Shown: positions 11,321 through 25,276, counted from the stretch's first letter. The stretch is DNA of 64,000 nt from Brachynemurus nebulosus (GCA_035578155.1 JAPWDM010000001.1:87165150-87229149); one strand, 5' to 3'. Program-made: numbers and translations. The notes: generated by a model from the letters alone, not told the origin.

Positions 11321-12225
11321 AAAAAAAACTCTAAATTCTAAATTTCACTGTCATCTTTGGTCTAACTTTACCGCCCTTAAAATCTGTCGCTCTAGGCTCC
11401 AGCCTGCTGGTAAATCCACCACTGATGTAAGTATTGTTCAACCATGATATTTGGATTGATTTTTCAAGTACTATAATAATTATGTAATCAGTAATATTGT
11501 TCAAAGTATTCACAGTAGGTATCGAAAGGAACCGCTGGTCATAAAAAAGGGAATATTTTTTTTTTTAGACACAATTGGATTGAACCCAGGATGGAAGTGG
11601 CAGATGAATATAACAAAATTGAAGTGGCAAGTGTTTGAAAGTGTTATATTTTGTAATATTTAGAAAAATTCGATACTGAATTATCAAGTATTATTATAAA
11701 ATATTATAAAAAAATATCACACAGCACCATCATCTACTTGCTGCTTCAACTATGAGATTTTTACTATTGAATTCTAAAAATTATCATATATGTACAGATG
11801 CACGGTACGCGGTGTTTGTCTGTACTTATGTGGGTTTGCAATGAATATGGTAAAAGCTGCCATTCTCCGTGTAGTTCATTCATATAGGTACAGACAATAT
11901 AAATATAAAATGGTAACCAAATGACAAAATCTATTGTCTGTAACAGGCTCACTACGAACATCCATACTGATAAAGGACCAGACATACCAGGACGGGCGCT
12001 CATAACGCCACCGCAATTTGCCCGGACCATGGCACGTGGCACAATGCGGTCACATTTGACGGTCACACCAATCCGGGAAAGTCATAAAAACTGTTCAGAT
12101 AAAAACACAATAGAACCGAACAATAATGATACTGAAGTGGATAGACGTGTCAAACATAAAAGGCTTTGAAATTGTAAAAAAGGGCCACAAATTAGCTAAT
12201 TATGTATAATAGTATATTACGTGAT
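11321..12225. other. No recognised gene
   Basis: This stretch is AT-rich and non-repetitive at the scale I can see. Small ORFs at 11764-12169 on both strands lie over each other, lack recognisable motifs and have no supporting context. Confidence 0.5.
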
Positions 12226-12327
12226 TGAGGTTGTAATTTGCATATTACACACGAGCGAAAAAGTTACGCAAGAGCCGCGCAGCAGCGAGTGCGTAATTGC
12301 GCGAGTGTGTAATATGCCTTACAACCG
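12226..12327. repeat. Imperfect hairpin
   Basis: GAGGTTGTAATTTGCATATT at 12228 pairs with AATATGCCTTACAACCGAG near 12310-12328, closing a GC-rich loop (GAGCCGCGCAGCAGCGAG). It may be a short MITE or a structured element. Confidence 0.5.
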
Positions 12328-12330
12328 AGT

Positions 12331-15300
12331 TACGTCCTATACTTTATCTACGACTAACAGGAAATTCACAATAAACGATAAAAATTTGGTACAAATCTAC
12401 AAATACAATACATTAAAATTATGTAGTATTTGAAATTTGTTAAAAACAAACGTAAACATTCAGTTGCTAGGTAAAATTTTTGTTCAGATTCTAATATGTA
12501 TAATATGTATATCACTGTATAATATATAATATAAGAATTAATAAAAGTGTAGTAGGCGTTTATATTTTAAGCATAGGTGCGTGTAAAGGGCCATTTTTTG
12601 TACAGCTGGATATATGGCTGTATGTAAAAGGCAGCTTACTTAGATAGTATTTTGTACAATAAACAAGCAATTTCATGGTAGTCGTACATAAAACATATTT
12701 TGTGTTTATTTACAGTTAAATGCAAGTTTTTGATTTTATTAAAATCTATATAGGTATTATATAGAAATAGTAAAGAGGTATATTTTATTTAATTATTAAG
12801 AATTTTTTCCATAAATAAGAAAGATTAACAAAAAAATAAAATTATTTTAAATTTCAAAGAACGTCATTATAAGAAAGGTCATAATAAGAATATACGTTCC
12901 TCACCTCCAATTCGTTGTCGCCATTCTTTTTGATAGAATAATCATAAAACGTTATTATTTGTAACCAATTTACTTAATATAACTTTTTCTTGTAATTTTG
13001 TTTGTAGGTATCAGCTCGGTTTTTCCAAATTTTTGATTGCACTGGTTTAAATCTGTATATTTTTATAAACACAGTATGGAGATCTTTCAACAATTGTACA
13101 AAATCTGGAATTCCCAAAAAATTTTATTACATCTTTTCTGTTAAATAGCCAAGGATATGTAAAAATATAAACCGAAAATTATTTTAAAATTTTTATTTTA
13201 TTTTTTTTTTTAAATATACTACTACAAACAATTAAGGGAGCCAAAAAAATATTGTTAATTTTTTAGTGATTTTTGAAGAGCTGTATTTACGTGAAAAATG
13301 GTCGTATCGAAATGATAAAAAAAGCATTTGGAAGCTCCAAGATTCTAGTTTTGAGATCTTTCGTCCAAAAATTTTTAGGTGTTGTAGTTCTGAATATGTA
13401 CATTTAAATACATGTATTGAATTGTTCGTGGGGTAGGCCGCACGGTCAGTGTAACGGACGCCCTTCTCGGTCTGTCCTTACACTAAAAAGGAATATTCTA
13501 CTTTCAATACACTTTGATTTCAATGGAATGTAGGCTGTCTGCACTTACTACTTACAATAAAACAGTCCCGGAAAAGCAGCTACTGTTCTGCATTGAAATT
13601 TTTGTTAAAATATTCCCGAAATGAGTCGAATGCGTCCCTGCAGTTCCACATCCTTCAGTAAATTAATAAAAAAATTTAATATCAGTGCCTTTCAGTGTTT
13701 TTTAACTTTAATTCAGTCACGTCCTGATAAAATTTCGAATAATTTTGTGCCGACCATTCACATTTACAATTTCATATGACAATTATCAGTTTTTTTAAAT
13801 TAGTTACATTTATACCTAATATGTCGTTTTCCAACTACTTCGTCTACCATGTAAGAAACGTATCGACACTTTCTTGAGCATTAGGAAAGTATTTAAAAGA
13901 CGTTTTTTAATTTTAAATAGTATTATTGTATCCTGGAATCATTTCCGCCATTTGTTGGAATAATACTTGGTCGTGTAATATGATATGTTGTTTTCCAGTC
14001 ATTTAATCTACCATGTAATTCAGACACTTTCTTAAGCATTAGCCAATTGTTTAAAAGCAATTATTGTCTTTGCCGAGCATTTGTCGTTTTGTCTTTTATT
14101 GATAATTCATAAAAATTCTTTAATTCCTCAAAAATAGGTATGTGAAGATTGTAACTAAAACATTTTTGACTCTTTTAAGCGATATTGAATTAAACATATC
14201 ATTATTTTGTTATTTATTTATTTATTCTTTTTTTTTGCTAGTATGACATTACTAAAAATAAGCCGTATTAGCCTTAGGCATTAACACTTCTACATACTAT
14301 TCGTATTGCTGAAAACCTTCCTTTTCAAAACTGTTAGTGGGATGCATGATTGAATAAGTGAATGCTGTAAGTGGGTCGAGATTCAAAGCTCCCGTCGCAT
14401 ATAGGTTACCAAAACGGACCCATTGTACTCCACATCATCCAAAAGGAACTAACTAATGTCCAATCCCTCATAGAACTCAGAATTACACTAAAATCTGCTC
14501 TCCTGATGTCATCGGAACTCAATATTGGAGATTCTAGGTACTAACATCTTTAAGAGGACAATGCCCCGCAAGATCGAGACCAAGGAGAAGAATTTGTCTC
14601 CAAGCCACGTTTTCAGTAAGAAAAATTAAAGTGATTTCTCCCGTAGGTCTAATTCACAAGCTTTTTTGACACTATTTTTATTTATATTTTCTACGTTTTG
14701 ATTACCTGTCATGGAGAAAGAAGACGGGTCTTAGGAACGAAAAAAATTTTCACAAATTTTTCCCAGTCAACAAGCAAAAAATATCTTTACCTTCCCCGGG
14801 TCCCTTATTAATGGCTTCGGGCCCTCTTTTCTAACCCGGGCTCCGTGGCTACAGCCTCGGCTGCTCCTCTCGTAGGATCTGTCTAGGTTGTGGTTAATTT
14901 CAAGGAGAAAACGTCATTATCAGTAATAATATTGTCGGATAATCCCTAATGGATATTTCTATATGCTCGTTAAACGGGATTGAAAAGAGTCAATTCCAGT
15001 TTTATTATTATCTAGAACTAGTATTAGTTTCTATCATTTGTATTTTAGTACTAGTACCAATGTTGTATCGAACGATGTTGTATCGAAAAGGAATGAATAA
15101 ATAAATTGTTTTTATTATCTCACTGGTATGAATTATATTTTCATTTAATTTTTGTTACTAACTACTTAAAACTTACATTTAGTAGTAGAATAGATCATAT
15201 AAAATTTTAAAAAATTTACAGTTCTTTACTTTAGATCTTTATTTGACCATATTTTAATAAAATTTTTAGGATGTTATTATTAGCGGAATATAAATAGTTG

Positions 15301-15440
15301 GTTTTTTGAATACGAAAATTCAAAATAAAATAGATCAATTAAAATACCAGTTTTCAAAATATCAAAATTTTACGCCTCCTTGACAATTTTTAATAAAAGG
15401 TGCTTCAAGCTTATGCAGGTAGTGTGGAGAACTGTTAAAT
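12331..15440. other. No recognised gene; one imperfect duplication
   Basis: Two diverged copies of a segment of about 100 bp lie at 13810-13915 and 13970-14075 (shared GTCGTTTTCCA-like, CTACCATGTAA and CACTTTCTTGAGCATTAG). A GC-richer patch at 14770-14890 contains CCCGGGTCCCTTATTAATGG and may be the remnant of a retroelement end. I see no ORF with recognisable content. Confidence 0.45.
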
Positions 15441-15443
15441 ATA

Positions 15444-16636
15444 TGAGCCCTTTATTTTGAAAGTGGGGCAAGTCCATATTTTGTTATTGCGAGATATTTA
15501 AGGGTTTGCGTTTCAATAAATTTAAAAATATTGGTAAGTGTTAATAGACATATTTTTTGTATTTTGTGTTAATAGATAATGTAAGTTTATAATCCAATAG
15601 TGTTTATAGTGCTGGCCAAAAAAAATAGTGGTTTTATTATAACTAAATGGACTTGCCTCACTTTCAAAATTAATGAATTATTGTAATCGTTAATTTAAAT
15701 GGATAATATTTTAGTTTTATCAATTAAAAATAAACATAACAAAAACTTTTCACACGACAGTTTAACTTCAGAAGCACGTACTGTGACCTTATTATCCCCT
15801 GCCGGTGCCTTAGTAGTAGAAATGAGCGTATGAAAATAAGTATGTACTTTAAAAGGGCGACTCATTCCCTTTGCAGTGTTGCTTAAAATGAATTTTGAAA
15901 ATTTATTCTAATTGTTTTAAACTATTTTCCTTGTAGAAGTTTTTAATTACTCAAATAGTACGATTATGTCGACACAGTCACCCCCGTAGTTAACTATACC
16001 CCTGGATTTAATATTAGGAAATTGAGTAAAAACAGGTCGATTAGATTTTTTTACGTACATTTGAAATCTGTAAATAAAACTTTATTATATTTTATTTTTA
16101 CTCCTTTTCGCAAAATTAACCCCCAAATTTTAACCCTAAACTACCCCTGTTGGTGTAATTTAAGCAAATTACATATCAATATATAGCTTTTTAAAAAAGA
16201 GCAATATGGCTAATTTAAGCTTTTGCTCTATTTCTTACCGTTTTCGAGATATTTGAAAAATTACATTTTCACCCCAATTTTTGAAGGACGATTTCACCCC
16301 TTCAAACCGCTTTTCCGCAGATAAAAAAGATACGTGTTACTTATTTATTAGTGTTCTACAACATATAACATATAAGTTCAAATATCTAAGATCAATATCA
16401 ATAGGTCCAGTCTCAGAAATTTTACTTGTAAGATGGACTTGCACCACTATCAAAATAAACATATTTACAATACTGTCAAGAGCTAAAACTTCAATCTTCC
16501 AAATATTAGGCTTCTGAATTTTTTTGACTATAAATTGTTGACAGATAAAAAGATCATACTAAGTCTTATCTGTAACTACCATTATCTTCATTTTTTCCAA
16601 AAATGGACTTGCCCCACTTTCAAAATAAACGGCTCA
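15444..16636. mobile_element. 1.19-kb TIR element, TA target site
   Basis: The left end TGAGCCCTTTATTTTGAAAG continues GTGGGGCAAGTCCAT and is matched in inverse by the right end (ATGGACTTGCCCC through GGCTCA). The TIRs are about 36 bp and flanked by TA at 15442-15443 and 16637-16638. Degenerate internal copies of the same terminus occur near 15647 and 16432. The interior has no intact transposase; a 78-codon ORF at 16281 is unrecognised. It is probably a non-autonomous mariner- or pogo-type element. Confidence 0.75.
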
Positions 16637-19009
16637 TATATATATATATATATATATATTGACGTATTACTCAATCAAAATAAATGAAAATATAAAAATA
16701 ATAATAATAATAACAAATGTTTCAAAATATAACATTCAAATAAAAAATGTGAACAGCTGTATTTAATTATAATTATATATTTCACTTACCTACCTTTACA
16801 ACGAACAAACTTGATAACTAAGCTTTAATAATAAAAAACGCCGTGAGCAGCGGAGCCCCATCACGGAAGTCGAATTTTTCCTTTCATCTTCGGTATCGAA
16901 TGTCTACAAGCGAAATGTAATTGAAAATCCACAAGCGATTTGTCATTTTGGTGGCTTCAAATCTGATGATGAGTGTCCGGTTGATCGGGGCTTTAACAAA
17001 AAGGTTTTAAGTTGTTAGGTAATTTAAAATAAATAAAAGAAATTTATTTAAAATAAAATTTTCAAAGTTTGTATTAAGAAAATTTCTTATTGCACTGAAA
17101 AAAAAAAATTAGGAAAATTTTAAATAATAGATATTGTTCAGTTTGAAATTAAAATTTATTTTTACCTTAGCTAGTTCAGTCTTACATGTAAATGTTTTTG
17201 TTTTAACTGCACAATTTTTAGTACAATGTCAGGGTCGTGAGGGTTTATTCAGATTGTTCCCAATATAAAGTTTTATACAAAAAAATTAGCTAATTTAGTG
17301 ATAAAATTATTTTGAACGAATAAATAATTAATAACAATTTCTTGCTTCAATAACAATTAACAATATAAATAAATTATTAAAATTTAGGAAAATGTAAAAT
17401 AGCAACAATTTAGTTTAGAAATAAATTACGTAATATTAAAAGTTTAGTCAGTCAGTAAATATTTTAGTAAGATAAAAAAATGAGCATAACCCAAGAAAAT
17501 ACAGAGAAATTACGAACTACAATAATTTTAATAAGATACAAAAGAGAACGTAGGAAAAATATAGAAAATTTACGAGATACAAATATCTACTGACTAATAA
17601 GCATGCTATAAAATTAAAAATACAGTTAGGTTAGGTAGGTAGCCTTAAATTACAATTAGTATGAAAACTTTAGAACATTATAGAATTAACACAAGGTTTG
17701 AGTGACAGAAAAGTTAATAGAAATTCAACTGTTTTACGTTAATACGGAAACTAACACATTACAAGGAATTAATAGAAAACTGAATGGCAGAAAGTTAATA
17801 GAAATCAACTGTTTTACACTTTATTAGGTTCACTAATCAATGTTAATTTGTTAACTAAAGTAAGCACCAAAACCAAGTTGCAAAGAAGGTAATAGAATAT
17901 GCCAAAAAGATTACTTAACTAAAGACTTCCACTTTAAAGATGGTATTAATTGAGCTTTAGTACGCTGAAACTATGGTAGTTGTCCAGGGTTGAAGCGAAC
18001 TCATGGCAGGCAGATGGAATTCACATGAGAAAACGTAAACTTCAAATTTGAACCACAGCAAGTTGATTGCATCAGGAATTAGTCCATTTAAAAGTAACAC
18101 ATGATTTCAGGTTGACAAATTTCCACAATTGTCATATACGCCACTCAATGTTTCCATATTACAAAGTTTATACCAAATTGTCACATATGTACTTTTGTTA
18201 CAAAAACTCCTGTTATACACAAAGTGTATTTAAGAAACTGAATAAATAAAAATGTAAATTTAATTAAATTAACCCTTATCAAAGTTGAAATTTTAAAAAA
18301 AGTTTGAATTCAACATATAACCTTTATATTACATGTGACCAAAATTTTACATGTTAAAACTAATTACGTTATTACAATAATAGAAAAATATATTAAAAAA
18401 AAAGTAATTTAAGCATACCTGTTATACACAAAGTCCGGTCGCGATTACAGAAAAAGTAAAAATAAAATGAATGTGACATTATCATTCAACTGACTTATAT
18501 AGCGTAGATTCCCTCCAAAAACTATCCGCACATTACGCGCGCATTTTTGCCAACTTAAGAAAATGTAATGAATTTGACACAGCTTAAAGTACAGTCCGCG
18601 CCAGCAGTGAAGGTACACTGGGCGGCAACAAAACAAGTACAATAAAATTAACTTTGAAATTTATGGATTTTTTTTTCAGGAAAGGAACTTAAAGAAACTT
18701 AAATAGTAAACTCGAAGGCCTGTATGAAGATATATTTTCTTTCCACAAAAATCCAAAATTTCTATTTTATAAATAATAAAAATCCAAAATTCCTAATTTA
18801 TAAATAAACAGTGACTTTAATAACATTTTTAAATTTCTTAATAGGCATGTATTTCACTTGTTATAAAAGTAAGTTCACTTTTTTTTAAATTTTTTGAAAT
18901 TACCATTCGCCTATTTGTATTTAGAATAAAAATAATGCATTTAAAACACATTTAACAATAGCACTGAATTCCGATGTAAAAATGGGAGAAGTGGGGGGGG
19001 GAAAAGTAA

Positions 19010-19640
19010 TGTGGACTCCCTAAAAGGTACTAGCTGGATACTAACTGAATACACGCACAAAATTTCAGCTCTCTAGGTTTCCTTAGAGAGTCTCTAGACG
19101 TGTTAGAAAACAAGCAAAAAATTAAGGAAATATTGTCGTAAAAATCGTGGAGGTAAGGGTTAAAAGTTGAAACCTCCAAAAAGAAGTGTCTGGCTATTAG
19201 CTTAACCTGTACACAAAATTTCAGCACTCAAGGTTTATTTGGGGAGATTTTGACCCGAACGAAACTGTTAAAAAACAAGAAAAATCATGTTCTTTTTGGT
19301 ATAAAAATGGTGGGGGCAGGGGTTAAAAGTCGGGACCCCCAAAAGGCACCCCCTTGATACTAACTCAATCCGAATACAAAATTTCAACCCTCTAGGTTTA
19401 TTTGGGTGACCTGTGCGAGTGGTACAAACTGAAAACGTCGAAAAATCATGAAATTGTAGCTTAAAAATGAGGGGGTGGGGGGTAAAATATTAAAACCTTC
19501 AAAAAGCACAACCTAGGTATCAACTCTATCAACACACCAAATTTCAACCCTCTACGTTGATTCTGGGGGGGCTGGGGGCGTGTTAAATCTAGCGAAAATT
19601 GTTTTTTCCCCCTCTACTTCTAGGAAGCTGAATTTTGGAT
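19010..19640. repeat. About four degenerate ~160-bp tandem units, mirrored at 20.87-21.44 kb
   Basis: Each unit holds GGATACTAACT-like sequence, then ACAAAATTTCAGCTCTCTAG-like sequence and a purine-rich GGTGGGGG segment. Units start near 19015, 19170, 19335 and 19495. The right arm contains the same series in inverse order. Confidence 0.7.
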
Positions 19641-19874
19641 ATGTTGTAGATAATTGACCGAGACATTATTTCCAACCAATTATTTTCATTATTTGGAAAA
19701 GTTTTATTGCTTTTCCGCCCCCCACCACCCCCTTAAGGGTTGGGTCGGGTCCAAAATTTGCCCAAAATTTGACCCCACTTTGATAGTATTTTTGTGCATC
19801 GGAATGAGCCCCATTTACCAAATTTGAGTTCTTAACTTCCATAGGGGGGCCCTACACATATTAAAAGGTAGCGG

Positions 19875-20430
<556 letters not shown>

Positions 20431-22236
20431 GTGATTCTACTTTTTAGGTCCTTCAAAAAATTAAAGTTGTCTCCGTAATCAGGAAGGTTAAAACTATATA
20501 CAGAATGAAGATACTGTCATTTATTTTATTTAAATAAAGTTAATAACTCCTATTTAGATGACCTACCTACATTTACTTTAATTTTTGATTTAATTTTTTT
20601 TTATAAAAATGATGTCAAACTTTTATTGGAGTTCTAAAATGCATGTCCCTATTACGTATTGCTTGGAAGTATAACGTTTTTTAAAAATAAGTTTACTGAA
20701 ACCATACAATTTTATATATAAAAAAAGAGAGTTAAAAATAATGCTTTTCCAAACCGCTTGGAAATAATGTTTCGGTAGATTATCTACAACATATCCAAAA
20801 TTCAGCTTCCTCGGATGATTTGGAGGGAGTAGAGGGGAAAAAAGGATTTTGGCTGGATCTAACACGTCCACCGCCCCCCAGAATTAACGTAGAGGGTTGA
20901 AATTTGGTGTGTTGATAAAGTTCGTACCTAGGTTGTGCGTTTCGGAGGTTTTAATACCTTACCCCACCCCCACCATTTTTAAGCTACAATTTCATGCTTT
21001 TTCGACGTTTTCGAAGTTTGGACCACTCGCACAGTTCACCCAAATAAACCAAGAGGACTGAAATTTTGTATTCGGATTGAGTTAGTATCAAGGGGGTGCC
21101 TTCGGAGGTCTCAACTTTTAACCCTTACCCCCATCATTTTTATACCAAAAAGAACATGATTTTTCTTGTTTTTTAACAGTTTCGTTCGGGTCAAAATCTC
21201 CCCAAATAAACCTAGAGGGCTGAAATTTTGTATACAGATTAAGTTAATGGCCAGCCACTGGTTTTTGGAAGCTTCAACTTTTAACCCTTACCCTCACGGT
21301 TTTTATGCCAACATTTCCTTGATTTTTTTGTCTTTATTCTAACACGCGTAGAGACTCTCTAAGTAAACCTAGAGGGCTGAAATTTTGTATATGTATTGAG
21401 TTAGTATCCAGTTACTGCCTTTTAGGGATTCCACATTAATCTTCCCCCCACTTCTCCCATTTTTACATCGTAATTCGATTGTATTGTTAAATGTGTTTAA
21501 AATGCTTTTTATTTATACTATAAGTAGACGAATAGTAAATTTAAAAATTTAAAAAAAATGAACTTACTTTTTATATATAACAAATGCAATACATACATAT
21601 TAAGTAATTTAAAAATGTTAGTGTTTATATATAAAGTAGGAATTTTGGATTTTTATTTATAAAATAGAAATTTTGGATTTTTTGGAAAGAAAAAATATCT
21701 TCATAAAGACCTTCCAGTTTACTATTTAAGGTCCTGTTTTAATATTTAAAAATAAAGGCAATTGGTGGATAAGCATGGGTAGGAATGCCCTCGTACGAAT
21801 TGTGTTGGCTTTTTTCCTGCTAACTGCTATCGGCACAAAATTGAAATTTACTGAGATTCAGCCCTTAAAAACTTAAAACCTATTTTTAAAGCCCCGCTCA
21901 ACCGGACACTCATCATCAGTTTTGAAACCACCAAAATGACAAATCGCTTGTAGAATTTTAATCACATTTCGCTTGTAGACATTCCCGCTGCTCACGGCGT
22001 TTTTTTATATCATAAAACACAAGCAAAAACACTCTTCAATTTTTCGCAAATCAGACAAAAAAAACCAACTTTTTTTATTTTTTTTAATTGATATTAGGAG
22101 AACATAATATAAATATTATTTAAATAATAATTTAAATTTTATTATTTACATTTAATTTAACCATTTTTTTCTGTCTGGATTCAGTAATCCGCAAAAAAAT
22201 ATTGGTTTTAATACGAAACTGCGCTGCTTATAAAAT

Positions 22237-22240
22237 GTGA

Positions 22241-22308
<68 letters not shown>

Positions 22309-22310
22309 TT
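22237..22310. repeat. (TA)n array inside a short palindrome
   Basis: ATAAAATGTGAGAATATATA on the left is mirrored by TATATTCTTACATTTTAT on the right, so the TA array forms the loop of a hairpin. Confidence 0.7.
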
Positions 22311-22339
22311 ACATTTTATATAAAAGTTAAATTATTTAA

Positions 22340-22960
22340 AACTAGCCGTACCCGTGACGTTGTTCACGCGACACGTTGAGTAGTTTTTTTCCAATTTGTA
22401 CTTTCTTGCAACACATAATGCATTAAATTGTCTCCAAATTGACAATTGTGTATTTATTGTATTTTTTGGTGCACAATTAGCAACATTTTCTTTGATTTCA
22501 GATTCAGAAAAATTTGCAAACCGATAGTACAATATTCAATTTATTTACATTACATTTTGTCACTAGAGTTACGAAATTATGAAATATGTAAATTTACGTA
22601 ATGTGTATACATGTTCAAAATGGTTTTCCCATTTTCCCATGAGACATTTTTTCGAAGTGAAAAGTATGTTAGATGTTGATCCAGATAAAAATTTATCATC
22701 ACACCAAATTTCATTAAAATTCGTCCAGTAGTTTTTACGTAATGTGCGTACAATGTACATGCTCAAAATAGTTTTTTCATTTTCCCATTTACCCGTGGGA
22801 ATGAGACATTTTCCCGGAATAAAAAGTATCTTAGATGTTGACCCAGGTAATAAGTTTTCAACACACCCAATTTCATTAAAATCCGTCCAGTAGTTTTTAG
22901 GTGATGCGTGAACAGACAACAGACAGACAGACAAAAATTTTAAAAATCGCTGTTTTGATA
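22340..22960. repeat. Interspersed repeat with a ~150-bp internal duplication
   Basis: Two copies (about 22590-22735 and 22736-22905) share GTTTTCCCATTTTCCCAT-like sequence, TAGATGTTGA and CCAATTTCATTAAAATCCGT. The left edge AACTAGCCGTACCCGTGACG is the complement of a CTAGT-ending terminus, and the right edge has ACAGACAGACAGACAAAAAT. It resembles the ends of insect Helitron- or RTE-type repeats; which one cannot be decided by eye. Confidence 0.45.
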
Positions 22961-23450
22961 TCTACATCGATAACTATTTACAGTACCAGTACAATTTTCA
23001 AAAAATATTCCATGTACAGAAAAAGTCTCATTACAGTTTTATTATATGTACCTATAGATAACATTTTTATAAATTTTTAAATAAAGGCTTGTACATTCTA
23101 ATATTTTATTTAAAATTAAATAATTTTTAGGGTATAAGAGAACGGGGCACATTCCGCGTCATAAGTATAGACCCCCATAATGGGTGGTCGATTAATTTTG
23201 TGTCGTACTGTACTTGGCTTATCAGACTTCCGGCGACTAATTGGCCTGTAGCTATTTTTAGATATCAGTGTGTGGGGTAAGCCGTTCCTGTTTGTTGAGT
23301 CATATTATAGTTAATTGGTATGTGCGTTGGTGTTTTATGCTCATTAAAATTAAATGAACTTTGATCTCATTAATTAAAATTAATTGGATAGATTTTTGAA
23401 CGTTGAGCTCATTAAAGTTAATTTGGTAGTTATTTTGGGTTTTGAGCTCA
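22961..23450. other. No gene; short direct repeats at the right end
   Basis: 23340-23454 contains three loose copies of a ~50-bp unit with GAGCTCATTAA. Otherwise nothing is recognised. Confidence 0.4.
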
Positions 23451-23454
23451 TTAA

Positions 23455-24360
23455 CCCTAGAATCATACGTTGGTCTACGAGAAACGTTAATCATACATCG
23501 ACGTCGTTTTAACGGATGGACTTTTTACGGAGAGTTTTAGAGTTTATTTGCAAAAAACATTTTTTTTACATAACAATACTACAAAAGCGAACAAAATATT
23601 TAAAAAGATTGGATTTGGAAAAATTTCTTAATGTAAATATTTATTAATTTTTTTAATCTTTTTATCAAAGCATATTTTCATTATAAAAATTAAAAAATAG
23701 ATAAATACATCAATTGTAATAATTAATTTATGAACTATTATGAGTCAGTGGACATGTGTGACTTTACAGAATGTGAAGTTTCTCAGCCATAGATATTCCT
23801 ATAGATATGTAGTTATTTCCCCATTAAGCACATTTGTAAATTTTCTAAACTTTGTTAGTAATTTTTCGAATAAGATCTCAAAAAATAATAAAAATTAAAA
23901 TATTTTCCACAAAATAAATTGTTAATTTTTTATTAAGTCATTCGAAATGCATTCTTTAGTTTTCGATTCAATATATTAAAACTTCAGTATTTTTTCGTCT
24001 CTATAAGTCAAACAGCTGTAATCATCTTTCACATTATCATAACCATTGAATAAATTAATTATAACATCCATATCTTTAATAAATTTTAAAAAAAATTAGG
24101 AGTGTAGTCTTTTATATGTAGTGTACAAAATCTTCAAAAAAAACATACGTTAATGATACATCGACGTCCTTTTGACGGACACTATTTCAATACAAACAAA
24201 ACGACAATGACTATAAACAAAATAAATATATGTGGTGTGTTATAATAACAAATAAATTAGATAACAGAAATCTCACAGCAAACAAGTAACAACAAGTCGT
24301 AGTATTGGAGCAGGTAGAGAAGTTCGTACGTCGTTTTGACGTGTACGTATGATTCTAGAG
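23455..24360. mobile_element. 0.9-kb piggyBac-type MITE
   Basis: The element is flanked by TTAA at 23451-23454 and 24361-24364. Its ends CCCTAGAATCATACGT and ACGTATGATTCTAGAG are inverted, and CCCTAGAA is typical of piggyBac termini. Sub-terminal copies of ACGTCGTTTT-A/G-ACG lie near 23500, 24160 and 24330. There is no transposase, so it needs one in trans. Confidence 0.85.
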
Positions 24361-24455
24361 TTAAAAAAAATAATTGGTGCTGATAACCCCTTCTCGACTT
24401 CGGAATTGTGATATTATAGCTATTTTTAAAAAGCCCCCACCAAATTTCATTAGTG

Positions 24456-24463
24456 TATAAAAG
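24456..24463 (+). promoter_or_regulatory. TATA box (TATAAAAG)
   Basis: It lies 71 bases before the ATG at 24527, with a plausible start region around GATAGCACAGCAAGTGC. Confidence 0.55.
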
Positions 24464-24526
24464 CTGTGAGTAAAAAATTCGATAGCACAGCAAGTGCTGA
24501 GCGAGCAGCGAGATTTTAGTCTAACA

Positions 24527-24807
24527 ATGGAAAAATATCAACAACTTAGAAAGAGTTACAAGAGTTTAATTAAAGTCAGCGAGCTTAAAGAGGGTGAAAA
24601 ATATAAAATTTGTGGTTTTCGACGTGTGAAGAAAAAGTTTGGTGAGCGGATTGTTGTGGAATTGAAAACGCATTCGTTGTTCTTACCAGATTCAATCGAT
24701 TAACGGACGAAGACTTAAAGGAAATTCAAGAACAGAAGCTTGCAGTCACTAGCCGCGGCAAGATTGGTGTAAATTCTTTCGACATTGATTTGGTTTCTGG
24801 CGAATAG
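24527..24807 (+). pseudogene. Small OB-like Polinton protein A, frameshifted
   Basis: The ORF from 24527 (MEKYQQLRKSYK) runs 58 codons to a stop at 24701-24703. Coding-like sequence continues in another frame to a TAG at 24805-24807 (LTDEDLKEIQEQKL), so a single-base loss near 24690 best explains the break. The core pattern, KYKICGFRRVKKKFGERIV then LFLPD, matches that of the next gene (FKILNARRMKHGSAIIVEF, IYLPRRF). It could be an OB-like nucleic-acid-binding fold (beta-rich, basic); that is inference. It has its own TATA box. Confidence 0.6.
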
Positions 24808-24838
24808 AGTACTAGCAGCAGCAGCAGCAGCAGCAGCA

Positions 24839-25276
24839 ATGGACCGCCAACAACAAACACAGCAGCAATCAGATGAGGGTTACATATCCGAAACATTTTA
24901 TAATCCAACATATGATGGTGTTAATTATGAATCCATCAATTTCCGATTCAGTCAACCAACTTGTTCGACTAATTTCTGTTGCGACACACAACCATCAGCT
25001 GATTTACTTCTAGGGAAATTAAACACACTGGGTGCTGGAGTTCAGAAGACAAGAAAACCGTTCAGGAATCTATCAACTTTAACGCCAGGTGTACCATTCA
25101 AAATTCTTAATGCGAGAAGAATGAAACATGGCTCGGCTATTATTGTTGAATTTGAATCATTTAAAATATATTTACCAAGACGTTTTACTAATAATTTAAA
25201 TGAGTTAGAAATTAATAAACTCAGTAAATATTATTTAATTTATAGGAATCAAAAATGTATTGAATTTGTAGCATAA
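24839..25276 (+). CDS. Small OB-like Polinton protein B
   Basis: The 145-residue protein starts at ATG 24839, directly after an (AGC)n run at 24813-24836. The longer frame upstream uses only a non-ATG start and would translate the repeat as poly-Ala. The first 75 residues are Gln/Ser/Tyr-rich and probably disordered. The C-terminal half has LLGKLNTLGAGVQK, TPGVPFKILNARRMKHGS and FKIYLPRRF, the pattern shared with the preceding gene. An AATAAA lies at 25289-25294. The frame is intact. Function is unknown; a nucleic-acid-binding role is a guess from the basic, beta-rich core. Confidence 0.65.
   Translation: MDRQQQTQQQSDEGYISETFYNPTYDGVNYESINFRFSQPTCSTNFCCDTQPSADLLLGKLNTLGAGVQKTRKPFRNLSTLTPGVPFKILNARRMKHGSAIIVEFESFKIYLPRRFTNNLNELEINKLSKYYLIYRNQKCIEFVA

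Noticed and set aside
11764..12169. Overlapping ORFs of 100 and 82 codons on opposite strands
   Set aside because: No motif, no splice or promoter context, and each is the shadow of the other.
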